A stretch of 64,000 nucleotides of DNA, taken from NCBI RefSeq assembly GCF_933775445.1, contig NC_065877.1, positions 23,746,001 through 23,810,000 of the forward strand, written 5' to 3'. Source of the stretch: Argentina anserina (taxonomy: Eukaryota > Streptophyta > Magnoliopsida > Rosales > Rosaceae). Positions 24,910-36,751 of this stretch are shown here, in pieces; position 1 is the first letter of the stretch, and each line of letters begins with the position of its first letter. Below the pieces are notes generated by a model, which saw nothing but the letters and a program-made list of their open reading frames with translations, had not been told where the DNA came from and ran no database searches. The position numbers were made by a program, and so were the translations under genes.

Positions 24910-26125
24910 ATGGGTTCTGATCATCAAGGGCCCCTAAAGCTTCCGGTCCTAGATTTCTCAAACCAGGAAACTCTGAAGCCTGGAACCAACTCATGGCTGT
25001 CCGCATGCAAAGATGTTCAACAAGCACTCCAGGAGTTTGGCTGCTTTATAGTTTTGTACGACAGAATCTCGCCGAACTTCCACAACTCTCTTCTAGCTAA
25101 TTTGGAAGAACTGTTTGATCTCCCTACTGAAACCAAAATGACAAACAAATATGAGGCCAAACCCTTAAATGGGTATGTTGGGCAGATTCTCAAACTCCCT
25201 CTCCATGAAAGCATGGGCATCGACAATGCAACTTCGCTGGTGGAAACTCAGAGATTCACAGATCTCATGTGGTCTGGTGGAAATGATAAATTTTGGTAAT
25301 CTATACTTAAATTTCCATCAATTTTATTCGTAAATTACATAATAGTTGGTCTGTTTTGATGGATAACCATATGTCTCTGATGTTAATGAACTCCTACACT
25401 TTTAATATTTTTCAGTGAAAGTGCATATTCGTTTTCAAAAGTAGCAGAAGAGCTAGATGCAATGGTGACCAGAATGATCTTTGAGAGCTATGGCGTGGAG
25501 AAGTATTATGACTCATATGTGGGATCCGTCACTTATCTCCTTCGACTGTTGAAAAACAAATTGCCTCAAGAAAACCAGCCTAACCTTGGATTCGTTCCTC
25601 ACACTGACAAGAGCTTCACAACAGTACTTTATCAGAACAATCAGATTCATGCTTTGGAAGTTGAAACAAGAAACCACGAATGGTTTAGGGTTGAGTTTCC
25701 ACCTTCATCCTTTGTAGTCATGGCGGGTGATGCCCTAATGGTAACAATCTAGCATGCTATTAATAATGATAAATTTATGTGATCTTTTTTGCGGAACCTT
25801 GTGCTTAGTTTCCAATTATAAACAAGAGCCCTGAAGATGAACTTAAGCTTAGTTATTTTGCTGCTTTCTTAATCAGGCATGGAGTAATGACAGAATATTA
25901 TCCCCGAACCACCGAGTTGTTATGAGCACTGGGTATGAAAACGAAGCAAGATATTCTATGGCACAATTTGCATTTAGCAATGGCGAAATACGAGTACCTG
26001 ATGAGCTTGTTGATGAGGAACACCCCTTACGCTACAAGCCTTTTGATCATGCCGGGCTACTGCGTTTCTTTCGTACTGCTGAAGACAACTCAAACTCTGC
26101 TATAAAAGCGTATTGTGGTGTTTGA
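24910..26125 (+). CDS. 2-oxoglutarate/Fe(II) dioxygenase, AOP-like, copy A
   Basis: Soluble oxidase that uses 2-oxoglutarate and O2 to hydroxylate or desaturate a small molecule; the AOP-like clade (DOXC type) acts in specialised metabolism. Exons 24910-25295, 25416-25740 and 25877-26125 join into 319 codons with intron phases 2 and 0. The ATG at 24910 (MGSDHQG) is preferred over one 39 bases upstream because both paralogues start MGS. N-terminal DIOX_N-like region is followed by the jelly-roll core: iron ligands HTD (VPHTDKSF) and the distal His in SPNHRVV, and the 2-oxoglutarate-binding Arg in ARYSMAQF. It ends KAYCGV like its paralogues. Catalytic residues are complete, so it should be active. 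Substrate unknown. Confidence 0.9.
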
Positions 26126-26588
26126 ATAGCCTGTATATAGCAATCTCATAAGTTACGTGTGCTTATTTCAAGGTTTGCTGAATTGCTGGTTTGTTTTGAT
26201 CGAATGGTCTGCATGTAATCGTTATTGCTGTGCGGGGCTTTTGCCCTGGCTTGCTGCTTATGTTATCTCCTTATCCATGTAGCTAAGAAAAAAACACACC
26301 GGATGAGTGTGGGCGTGTGAGTGTGGGAAGTTAATTATCCAACGAAAGTGGTGCATGTCTTTTTTTTCTTCGTTATTTGTGATTTTACTTGTTCTAGTAT
26401 TTTTAATATCTTATTAAAGGGTATTTACATAGATAAAGATTGTTGTGGCAAGCTAAGAAAGCCTTTCCTTTCAATAATCTATAGATAAACGAAAATGATA
26501 TATTAAAATGTCTACATAACTTAAAATCAACTTGGATTATAAGATACGATTTCAAAAAATGATAATTCATATGTTCAGTAGGTGTCTA
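26126..26588. other. 3' flank of dioxygenase A
   Basis: Contains the 3' UTR and AT-rich spacer up to the next solo LTR. No further feature seen. Confidence 0.4.
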
Positions 26589-29362
26589 TGTAATAACCCT
26601 ATTTTTCAAAACAATATTTGGTTTGATTTGAATTGAATACTATAAAGTTATGAAATTCGATTAAAATGAATTTGATTGTCTGCGACCTTCCGAAACGGAA
26701 ACGGAAACGTTCTTAGAACGTTTAATAAGAAAAATGTTACGTTTCCGAACGAATTTATCGACTTTTATTCTGTCGCTCGGTTGTGAAAACTTCCTTCACA
26801 AAAGTTGTAGAGCTCGTCGATGCGAATTCGTGGACACATCACGCGTTCGAATCGGACGTCGGACGTGAAAGTTATTAACGTCGGAAGTTAGTTTCCGATT
26901 TTGGAAACGAGTATAAAAAGGGCATTTTTGTGATTAGGGTTTCCATTTCTGGAAACCACACTCTCTCACCTCTCACCCGCCTCCCTCAGCTCTCTCTCCC
27001 TGATTCTCTTTTCTCTTCCTCTGAAAAATCCTCTCTTCGATCTGCCGCCTCTGGGCCGCCGTGACGTGCACCGCCTGGCTCGACGTCGTCGCAAGGACTC
27101 CTGCAGCCACCCTCCAGATCGCCAGCCTGTGCCCCGCCGTCATGAAGCCGCTCGAACGTCACCAAGTTGCTGCTTTTCTTTCCACCGCATCTAAGCTCGT
27201 CTCCAGTGGTTTTCGAGGACGAATCGAGGTGAGGATAGCCTAGGTTGGTTGTTGTGATGATGTTGTTGAATTTTTGTGTCGATTTATGATGTTTTGGTGG
27301 AGATCGGAGGTTGGAGATGAGGGGGAGGTACCGCCGCCATTGGCGGCGCGTGTGGGGGGCGTGGGGCAGTCTAAGGGTGGTATGTGACCGTGCGAAGGAA
27401 GAGGGAAGGAAAACGAAGGTTTTGGGGCCGGCGATGGCGTCATACGCGCCTTGGTTGGTGTCGGCGCGTAAGCGCCACGCGCGGCCTGCCGGAGGTGCCG
27501 AGTGCACACCACGCGCCGCCACGTGCGGCGGCGTGAACAGTGTTTCCGAAAATGGTAATTTTGTAATTTATTTTTACATACGGTAAATGTAAAAAGGTGA
27601 TTTACGTACGGTAAATGTAAATTTTATTTACATACGGTAAATGTAAATGTAATTTACTTTTAGTAAAGGTAAAAAGTAATTTTGGAAGGGTAATTCGGTA
27701 ATTATTATTTACTGAGACAGTACGTACATTTGAATAGTTTATACGTACAGAAATACGTAAACGGTATGTACTCGTACAGAGATGCGTATTTGTGCATTAA
27801 TACATAAATATTAACAGTGAATAGTAACAGTAAATGGTAACAGTGAATAGTAACAGTGAACAGTGGATTCGTAAACCCGAAAATTGCTGAACAGTAACCG
27901 ATTATTACTGTTTCGGCATTTAAAGGTTTACGACACGTTTCTAAATTCTTTTCTTATCTTTTCAAGGTGATCGATAAATTAAGGAAAAGAATTATCTTCG
28001 GAAATTGTGGAATTACGCTCGAGTCGATAAGGTGAGTAAAATCTCACATATTTACGAATCTACCCTTGCGGTGAATTCAAGATTTTTGCAAGAGTTTTAA
28101 ATATTGAAATACGACATGTATATGATATAGTGGAATATATATATATTCGTATAAATGGTAAATAAGTACATATATATATAGTTTGCTATATTATATACTG
28201 TTATGAATTCATTGGAATTGGTCATTTCGATGACGAGAATTAAATATTGAGCATATGATTTAATTTGTACAATAATGAGTAGATTATTGTACATGGTTTT
28301 AACGTTGAGAATTGTTAAATCGTTTTGTCTTCGGATTTGTTTAAGAAATATGACATGTATACAATAAAGTGGATTATATATATATATTGTATAAATGGTA
28401 AATAGGTACAAATATATATAGTTTGTTATATTATATACTGTAAAGATTTTGTTTGTAAATTATGATCATAGTGGTGATGAGAATTATATATTGAGTATGT
28501 GATGAAATTTGTACAATAATGAGTAGATTATTGTACGTGTTTATGTCTTCGGACGTGTTTGGCATCTCGGAACCTAGCTTTTGGCCGGGCGAAAGTTACG
28601 ATACAGTTAGAGCTCTAGTCTGTCTGCCAGACATCGGGTAACGAGGAGGTTGCCCGATGTCAGACATAGGGTAGCGAGGAGGTTGCCCTATGTCGGGTGT
28701 TGGGTAGCGAGGAGGTTGCTAACGTCGACGGTGTACGATGTGAGGGGTAACAGAGGTGTACCAGCGCTCATTAGTACCCGTATTATAAATACATTTGGGC
28801 ATCATAAGGGTTGCCCAAATTCTCATGAGTACTTTCATATATTTATTTTGGGACAACCAGATGGGCAGTCCATTGACTCATGAGGGCATTTATATTTGTT
28901 GATTTGTGATTTTTCGTATATATTGATATGCGAATTATATTTTTATTTTACTCATACGAGCTATAAGCTTACCGGGTTTGTGTTTACAATCCCGGTGCAC
29001 CAATTCGATGGTGTAGGGGATAATTTCGCAGGTGTTGATTAGTGGAGATTGAGTGACGACTCCGGATACTCGAAGTCGTTCGTATCCTGCTTGTGGTGAG
29101 GTTTCTAGCGTGGATTTGTGTGTGAGAATTGGTGTGGATTTATTTGTTAGTTTCGTGAGAGATTGTGAGGATTATTACATTTCCATCATATGTAATATTG
29201 AATTATAAATTTGGGTTGTAATAATTGGTTTTCTGAGTTGTATTGAGAACTCAGTAATGATCCGCTATGCATTTTAAGTTATTTCGATTTTATTGAAATT
29301 GTTTAGTGTTTAACGATTTTGAAATTTTGAGTTTTTAAGCTTGAAATTTTATGGTCGTTACA
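26589..29362 (-). mobile_element. Solo LTR copy 4, minus strand
   Basis: 2774 bp. On the plus strand it reads TGTAATAACCC at the left and GGTCGTTACA at the right, with a perfect 5-bp duplication GTCTA (26584-26588 and 29363-29367). It is a main-subfamily member with the GC-rich CACGTG block at about 27290-27540 and a TATA-like element near 26915. The hairpin GGTTTCC...GGAAACC is at about 26939-26957. It differs from all other copies in having the long central stem-loop present as a tandem triplet at 28627-28732. Confidence 0.88.
28627..28732 (-). repeat. Tandem triplet of one LTR stem-loop
   Basis: Three units of about 33-36 bp share the core GAGGAGGTTGC. Unit 1 has arms GACATCGGG (28630-28638) and CCCGATGTC (28653-28661). 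Unit 2 has GACATAGGG (28663-28671) and CCCTATGTC (28686-28694). Unit 3 (from about 28696) is degenerate. Both intact units have perfect 9-bp stems that differ by one compensated pair. Confidence 0.85.
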
Positions 29363-29367
29363 GTCTA

Positions 29368-30950
29368 TGTCTATCAAAATTGTGGCTTCGAAGAGTCTTA
29401 ATTAGGCTTAACGTGGGTCGAGGAGGTTTAGGTTTAGGGTTGCAAATGAGACATTTATTTTGGTGTGGGTCGAGTTGGATAGTATATACAGAATTGAATT
29501 TGCGCTCAAACATATATAAACTAATTTGACCATATCATTCACGCGGAGAGACTCATGACATACTTTAATTTTAAGACTGACTTTCAGACTCCACAAATCT
29601 GTGAAACCAATCAGCCCTGAACATAAGCAGAGCAGAGGTTGATCAAGGTGGAGTAGCCTTTGCAATTTCAAGCTACCTTATTGCAATTTTGCCCCACGTA
29701 ACCCCACCTACACTGACTAAACTGTTTCAGTGCTTCTTTGACTTTATCAAGCAAATTTCCTTCCTCACTTGAATCCTCAATACCATCATGGAGAGTTTGT
29801 TGAAATGTGTTAAATTTAAGAGATGTCACTAAAATGGGCATAGAGTTTGTTTTTTTTAATTAAATGGACATTTTCTCTTTTATAAATAAATTAAATCAAG
29901 GTTGTCAGATTTATACTGTAATACTACTGTATACTATTCGCAACTGCAAGTATGCAAATTGAAAATCTTGTGTCGATCGCTGGATCGACAATAACATAAT
30001 GAGCTAGTCATAGTTTCACCTTCGGAGCCTTAATCGCGTAGGGCAACAAGCCGATGGACAAGAAGGACATTTTCATGAAATCATCAGATATATCATGTAG
30101 TACTTCAAATATTATAAAACAAAAGAAATTGCTGGCACTTGTAGGAATTTTCTTAGGTACAAGGTATATGATACTCCATGTACTGATATCACAACAAATT
30201 TATTGTCATTGTGATAAACAAGATGATGTTTTGAGTAAATATAGTTATATTAATTATAATTACTTCACTCATAACATTTTACAAGATTATAACAAATAGT
30301 TGTCAATTTGTGAATTTGTTTAGTTATTTGTTATACAAAAAACACATATTGTAACTGTATTCTGAATATTGTAAATTTAATTCAATAAAATTATAATTTT
30401 AAGTCAAAAATTGTAAATTGAGGGTATGCTATGTATTGTAGACGACCCGGTACTTGTGCCTCTAACATTCTTTAGAAAGAATCTCATCTAAATCAAAAAT
30501 AAAAGACAAAAAAGATTATTTAATAATTGGTTCACATCTGGTTCAGGCACCATTATTGTCATAATAATTGTGTAGTTGCATGGAATTCAAACACAACATA
30601 CAGGGTCACTACGATTGTGATAGGTTAATTTCATACTAGAATAAAACACACCCATCGGTGTGGTGTTAATTATAATTACAATATAAATAAGATTTCATTG
30701 CAAGAATGCTATTGGAAATAATAGAGATAGTGTGCAATTATATGGAGGAGGGAAGTTATCTGCAAAGGAAATAATCATTTTTCTTTTCTATTCTGATTTT
30801 AGCTTTTAATTTATTGTCTTTGAATTATATGATCTTATTTTAAAATAACATATGATGTAAGGGTGTTCGTGTGTTTTGGCTGACAAAGTGTGTTTGAGTT
30901 ATTAATAAATATAGATATACGTATCAGTGCAACAATATCACGTCTATATA
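29368..30950. other. Intergenic, no recognisable gene
   Basis: AT-rich DNA between the solo LTR and dioxygenase B. Short open frames have no family motif. No RNA gene or clear repeat seen. Confidence 0.4.
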
Positions 30951-30954
30951 TAAG

Positions 30955-30962
30955 ATAGTTTC
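30955..30962 (+). promoter_or_regulatory. TATA box of dioxygenase B
   Basis: TATATATA followed by AG, 87 bases before the ATG; the only good TATA in the proximal upstream region. Confidence 0.5.
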
Positions 30963-31048
30963 GTATCATGAGGGCGATAATTCTCCAACTAAACAAGCGA
31001 GCTATATATTGCAATTAAGATCAAAATTTTCTTATCACTCAGATAATT

Positions 31049-32601
31049 ATGGGGTCACAAACTCAGCCAGCTAAGGTTCCTATTGTAGATTTATCAAAAG
31101 AGAACTTGAAGCCTGGTACAGATGCATGGCTCTCGGCAAGCAAGGAAATCAAGTATGCTCTTGAAGAGTATGGCTGCTTTGAAGCTATTTACAGTAAAGT
31201 TCCTTTGGAACTTCACAACTCAACATTTTCTGTGCTGGAAGAACTTTTCAATCTTCCCTTGGAAACTAAAATGCAGAAGACGAGTGACAGGCCTTATCAC
31301 AGCTATTTCGGACAATATTCCTTCCTTCCTCTCTACGAATCCTTGGGTGTCGATAACCCGACGACATCAGAAGAAGTTCAACGATTCACAAGTATCATGT
31401 GGCCTGAAGGAAATGACAAGTTCCGGTTAGTGCATGTCGTTCATGGCTCACTCTAAAGCAATCTAAATCAAATTTTACTCATTAATCTGATTGCAGCATT
31501 TTAATTAATCAAATCCCAGCCTATGTACGTGAATTAGTTGTTGTGAATGCTTAGCTTATTGTTTGAAACTAATTAATGTTTGAAAAATCAGGGATAGTGC
31601 TCATTCCTACTCACAGATAGTGGCAGAATTGGATGAAATTGTGACAAAAATGGTGTTTGAGAATTATGGTGTGGAGAGGTTCTATGAGTCTCACAAGGCA
31701 TCTACAACTTACCTGCTTAGATGCTTCTACTATAGAGAACCTCAACCGAATGAGACTGATATGGGATTGCATCCTCACACAGATAAGACCTTCGTATCCA
31801 TACTTCATCAATTTGAGATTAATGGCTTGCAGATAAAAACAAAGGACGCACGATGGATTGATGTTGAACCTTCACATTCATCTTTCCTAGTCATGGCAGG
31901 CGACGCATTCAAGGTGGGTCGACAACGTCGTTCAGGTTTTTTGTTAATAAATTAGATATTCATCAATTTTAAATGTTTCGACAAATGGTTGTGTACAAAT
32001 ATTACTTAGATCCTCAATTGTAAATTTTAATAATACAACTAAGTATATAACACGTACATAACATTAAGAGAATTACAGATCGACTTAAAACGAAAGATGG
32101 TATAAGAATTAACGAAAAATATAATCGGGCAAACATAGACAAATTAATACTTTTGTATCGCCGTTTGCTCAAAACAGTTCTGTGCCTAGTTGAGTGGTAT
32201 TTTGTATTCGATCACTTTAGAAGGGAAATAGTGAATTAATGATCATACTGGAAATTCATGTCAAACATGTTTCATATTAATTTAAATCACAATTACATGC
32301 TTCAATGTCAGTACTGCTTCTTCTATTGATCAATTTATTTTTCACTATTGATATATAGGCATGGAGTAACGACAGGGTACACTCTTGTGAGCACCAAGTA
32401 ATCATGAAAGAAAAGAAAACCAGATACTCCATGGGTTTATTCGCATTCAATAATGGGATTCTGCAAGTACCTGAAGAGTTAGTCGATGAGAAACACCCCT
32501 TAATGTACAAGCCTTTCGATCATATGGGTTTCCTTCTTTATAACAAGACTCCAGAAGGAATGAAATCTAAGTGTCCTATCAAAGACTACTGTGGTGTCTG
32601 A
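31049..32601 (+). CDS. 2-oxoglutarate/Fe(II) dioxygenase, AOP-like, copy B
   Basis: Exons 31049-31425, 31592-31913 and 32359-32601 give 313 codons, with intron phases 2 and 0 exactly as in copies A and C. Start MGSQTQPAKVP. Iron ligands are HTD in HPHTDKTF and the His in CEHQVIM; the 2-oxoglutarate Arg is in TRYSMGLF. The C-terminus is KDYCGV. The residue context of the distal His (SCEHQV) differs from the SPNHRV/SPHHRV of the other two, which may mean a different pocket. Intron 2 is 445 bp against 136 bp in copy A. All key residues are present, so it is probably functional. Reaction is inferred from the superfamily; substrate unknown. Confidence 0.9.
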
Positions 32602-32869
32602 GATCTATATCGATCTAAAAGGAGCGTGGTCGCTTGAAATATGGATTATATTAATTACCTGTTGTCTTTCTGGTGTGTGCAATTTTATTTTCAATTAAGG
32701 TTGTTGGTCTATATCATATTACATTTTCTTTTTCTTTTTGGCTGCTACTGTTCTTTAAATCAACATAATCATATTGCAAAACAGTTTGGAAAATACTTTC
32801 AATATTATGTCAAGCTCCACGTACATAATCTGTGACAGAGGTCACAGACAAACAAGCACCATGACCGAT

Positions 32870-33639
32870 CAGGGGCGGACCCATGTGAAGAGCCGCTTGG
32901 GCTATAACCCATAGAACATTTTGGCAAAAAAAAAACCCTAGGTATATATACAAACAGCAGTCTCATACCAAAAAAAAGTAGATTAATAGATCGTCGAATT
33001 CAAATATGAGGAAAACTGAGTGACGAACGTCGATCCGCTTTTTCTTGGCAAAAAGAACTCATTGCGATTCTGCTAAGTGATTAGGTACCAACTTGGGCAA
33101 TATCTTCTTTCCAATCTCACAACTTATTCTTGTTCTTGTTGCTATAGTTGGTTGGTTTTAGCTTTGTATATTCAATTAGCTCAGACGTACACTTGTAATT
33201 ATTAAATCTTAGCTAGCAACCCAACTACCCAAGTTAATTTATGTGGCATTCTTTCTATTTAAGATTGATTATCATGTGATATTTGGCATGTATTTTGTAC
33301 CAGAACTGATTCGAATATATATAGTTATCAAGTTTATGTCTTTACTGTTAGATACATCTTATTCATGATCAAAGATCTTTTTTTTTGTTTGGGATATGTG
33401 TTTTTCTTAACTATCGAAATGATGGCTGATGGTCTACGTTGAATTGCATGAGCTACATTGTGTGATCAAAGACCAAATCAAATCACAGAGTTCGGGTTTA
33501 TGTCCCTTCTGTTGTATGTTATTATTGAAAATTATAAAAAGGCGTAAGGATTAGCCTCATGTTTCAAACCTAAAAATAATTATTGTGTCCTTAATTAGCA
33601 ACTAGCCTAGACAAATTTTGGATATTGGATCCGCCTCTG
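32870..33639. mobile_element. Non-autonomous hAT element
   Basis: 770 bp with terminal inverted repeats CAGGGGCGGACCCA and, from the other end, CAGAGGCGGATCCAA. It is flanked by a perfect 8-bp duplication TGACCGAT (32862-32869 and 33640-33647). TIR sequence and duplication length both fit hAT. No transposase frame. Confidence 0.9.
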
Positions 33640-33663
33640 TGACCGATATATTTATTTTATAAT

Positions 33664-34075
33664 CAGTGGCAAATCCAGGATCCAAAGTTCGTCTAGGATA
33701 GATAGTGTGATCTTAATACTCATTGAAGAAATTTTCATTAAGATGATAAAGAACAATTTTTAATTTTAACAAAGTGAAGAACTATATGAAAAAAATTCTA
33801 ATTTTAATGAAATGCTAATAGAGAAGTGAAAATTTTTATCTATCAAATTATATTAATAAAAAAAGGAAGCTGAAGTAATAAATGAGGAAAGAAGATTTGA
33901 TGAACCTTAACCAAAAAAGAAAGGAAAGATAAGGAGTGTGCTTAAAGCCCTAAGGAATGTGGGAAATAAACAAATCCAAAGTTGATTTGTAGGGGATTCA
34001 AACCCTTGAGAAGAAGGAAAAGGAAGTGATCAAATTGCCAACTGAACCAAAACTGCTATAGTTGTATGTGAGCAC
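33664..34075 (-). repeat. hAT remnant or tRNA-derived SINE candidate
   Basis: The left end starts CAGTGGCAAATCCAGGATCC, like a hAT terminal repeat, but I find no matching right end. On the minus strand, 34050-34036 reads TTGGTTCAGTTGGCAA, like a tRNA A box, and 34005-33992 reads GGGTTTGAATCCCC, like a B box. That pairing is what a tRNA-derived SINE would show. The two readings conflict and I cannot decide. Confidence 0.4.
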
Positions 34076-34379
34076 ATATATATACATATATATATATATA
34101 TCTATTATATTGGGTGAAATTCTATAGCCTAGCCAGCCTATGTTTGTAATGATAAGCTCGTAGATCACTATAACAAATTAAGAAAAACTGCATTTACCTA
34201 GTTGTTATAAAATGTGATATGTGTCGCCTAAAGACCTCAGTTGATATACGACAAAATAAAATTTAAAGTTAGACAACTTAGTGATCAATAAAAAAAAATC
34301 TAGTTAAGTAGAGAGAGTGGTACACCTCCCTTGCCCTTAGCATCACCTCCTCCTTCTCAATTCTCACTTGCAGGAAAAT
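34076..34379. other. Intergenic
   Basis: AT-rich with a (TA)n stretch near 34080-34100. Nothing else seen. Confidence 0.4.
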
Positions 34380-34384
34380 ACAGT

Positions 34385-36746
34385 TGTAATAACCCGAAAA
34401 ATTCATATCTAATTTCCAATGAGTTCACGGATATTATTAAGTTGGTCATTGTCCAATTTTATTAGCCGAGAATGAAAACGAAAGGGTTCGAAATATTAAT
34501 TGTTCGGAAACGTTCAATTTGACGAGTCTAAGAGTTGACTTTTGACTCATTGGAATTCTTAGGAAACTTCTTACATGAAAGTCGTAGAGCTCGTCGATAC
34601 GAATTAGTGAACATGTGGCACGCCTAAATCGGAGTTCATATGAAAAAGTTACGAATCAAAAGATATTTGGACAATTTTGGAAAATAGTATAAATATGGGA
34701 ATTAAAGAGAAAAATGGGAGAAAATCAGAAATTCGGATCAGTATTGTTAACGGGTACTGTTCACCCCGAAACAAATCCAAAAGTTTCCCTCCCGAGAAGC
34801 CGACTTTGTGCCACCGAATCTCCGCCGTCCGGCCACCATAGAGCGGCGCACCGGTCACGTTTGAAAGGTTGCTGCATCCCCTGTCGATTGGTGGTAGCGT
34901 CACCCGCCATCTCGCCGCCGTTTAGGAGCGGTGAAGCCCAGAAGTTCTCCCAAAAAAACATATTTCGCCGAACTTCAACTCGTCGGATCTCCCTCCTCCG
35001 GCAACCAATTGGTACGATTCTTATTTCATTTTGAAGGTCTCATTCCATACTACAAACCCTCCAAAACATTTAACCCCAATCGTTGTGTGCTAGGAGAATC
35101 GAAGAAAAAAATTATAGGTTTTTAAATTTGGGCCTTTCGGTTCTTGTTAAATTGAAGTGTTTAGGCTCAGAATTAGATTTTGTGGTGAACTAAGAAGTTG
35201 TTAGGAATGTCATTTAGATTGTGGTGGTGAAATTTGGTGATAAGTGGTGGCGGTCGGTGAACAGTGACGCCGCATGAATAGTGTTTCTGTAACAGTACAT
35301 GTAAACAGTGTTTTGGTAAAGCATTAGTGTGAACAGTGTCGTGATAAAAACAGTGTTTTGATAAAAACGGTAAATGTGAGCAGTGTTTTAGTAAAAACAG
35401 TACATTGGAACAGTGATTAGTAAAAACATGAACAATGTTCTGTGAACAATGTTTTATGAACAGCATTTAGCTGTACTGAAATCGTCACCTGATATTTTAC
35501 GTATCATTTTCTAAGCATTTATCATGCTATTAGGTAACTGACGAAACAAGTGAGGAAATTACTTTCAGTGTCGTGGAAGTTGCACAAAGGAAAGAAGGTG
35601 AGTAAAATCTCACATTTACGAATCTACCATTGCGGAGATTCAAGATTATGCAGAATTTTAAAGAATGAAATATGACATGTATATGATATAGTGGAATATA
35701 TATATTTGTATAAATGGTAAATAGGTACATATATATAGTTTGCTATATTATATACTGTTATGATTTTCGTGGTGAATATGTTCATTTTGATGATGAGATT
35801 TATATATCGAACATGTGATTTGAATTGTACAATATGACATGATAATTATTGTACGTGGTTTTAACATTGAGTTTTGGTAAAACTTGATTGTCTTCGAACG
35901 AGTTTTGTCTACGGACGTGATTGATGTCTTCAGACGTGTTTATGTCTTCGGACCAGTCTTCGGACGTGTTTGGCATGTCGGAACCTAGCCTTTGGCCGGG
36001 CGAAAGTTACGATACAGTTAGAGCTCTAGTCTGTCCGCCGGGGTACTGCATATGAGGTAACATATGGGTTATCGGCTTATAAGTACCCATATGTTTTGAT
36101 ATTGGATGACAAATGGTTGTCCAATGTCGGCGGTGTACTACATGAGGGGTAACAGAGGTGTACCAGCGCTCATGAGTACCCATATTATAAATACATTTGG
36201 GTAAACAGAGGGGTTGCCCAATTCTCATGAGTACATATATTTTCACATTATTAGACAACCAGATGGGCCGTCTAATGAGTCACGGGTGCATTTCTATTTG
36301 TTGATTTGTGGATTTTTGTATATATTGATATGCGAGTTATATTGTTATTTTACTCAACGAGCTATAAAACTTACCGGGTTTGTGTTTACAATCCCGGTGC
36401 ACCTATTCGATGGTGTAGGGGATAACACCGCAGGTGTGGATTAGCGGAAATCGACATACCGCTCAGAGGACTTGAAGTTATTTATTTCCATCTTATGGTG
36501 AGGACTTTGTGTTGATTTCCTTGTGAGGATTTTGTGTGGATTTATGTGAGGATTTATACATTTCTATTTGTTATAATGTTGAATTATAAATTTGGTTTTG
36601 TAATAATCGGTTTGACTGAGTTGTATTTTAAACTCAGAAATGATCCGCTGTGACATTTAAAATGATTTCGATTTATTGAGATTGTTTTAGAGTTTTTCAC
36701 GACTTCGAAATTAAAATTTCATACTTGAAATTTTAGGATCGTGATA
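34385..36746 (-). mobile_element. Solo LTR copy 5, divergent subfamily, minus strand
   Basis: 2362 bp. The left border reads TGTAATAACCCG; the right border has decayed from the expected GTCGTTACA to ATCGTGATA. Flanks ACAGT (34380-34384) and GCAGT (36747-36751) match at 4 of 5 bases, so the duplication has also mutated. This is the most diverged copy, hence probably the oldest. It shares the TGTTCAC-type repeat array (inverted at about 35265-35460) with the copy at 12312-15085. It keeps the stem-loop array at about 36040-36420. Confidence 0.82.
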
Positions 36747-36751
36747 GCAGT

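Noticed and set aside
8932..36746. CRISPR-like reading of the 80-bp repeats in the LTRs
   Set aside because: Plant nuclear DNA; repeats are adjacent, not separated by unique spacers, and lie within LTRs.
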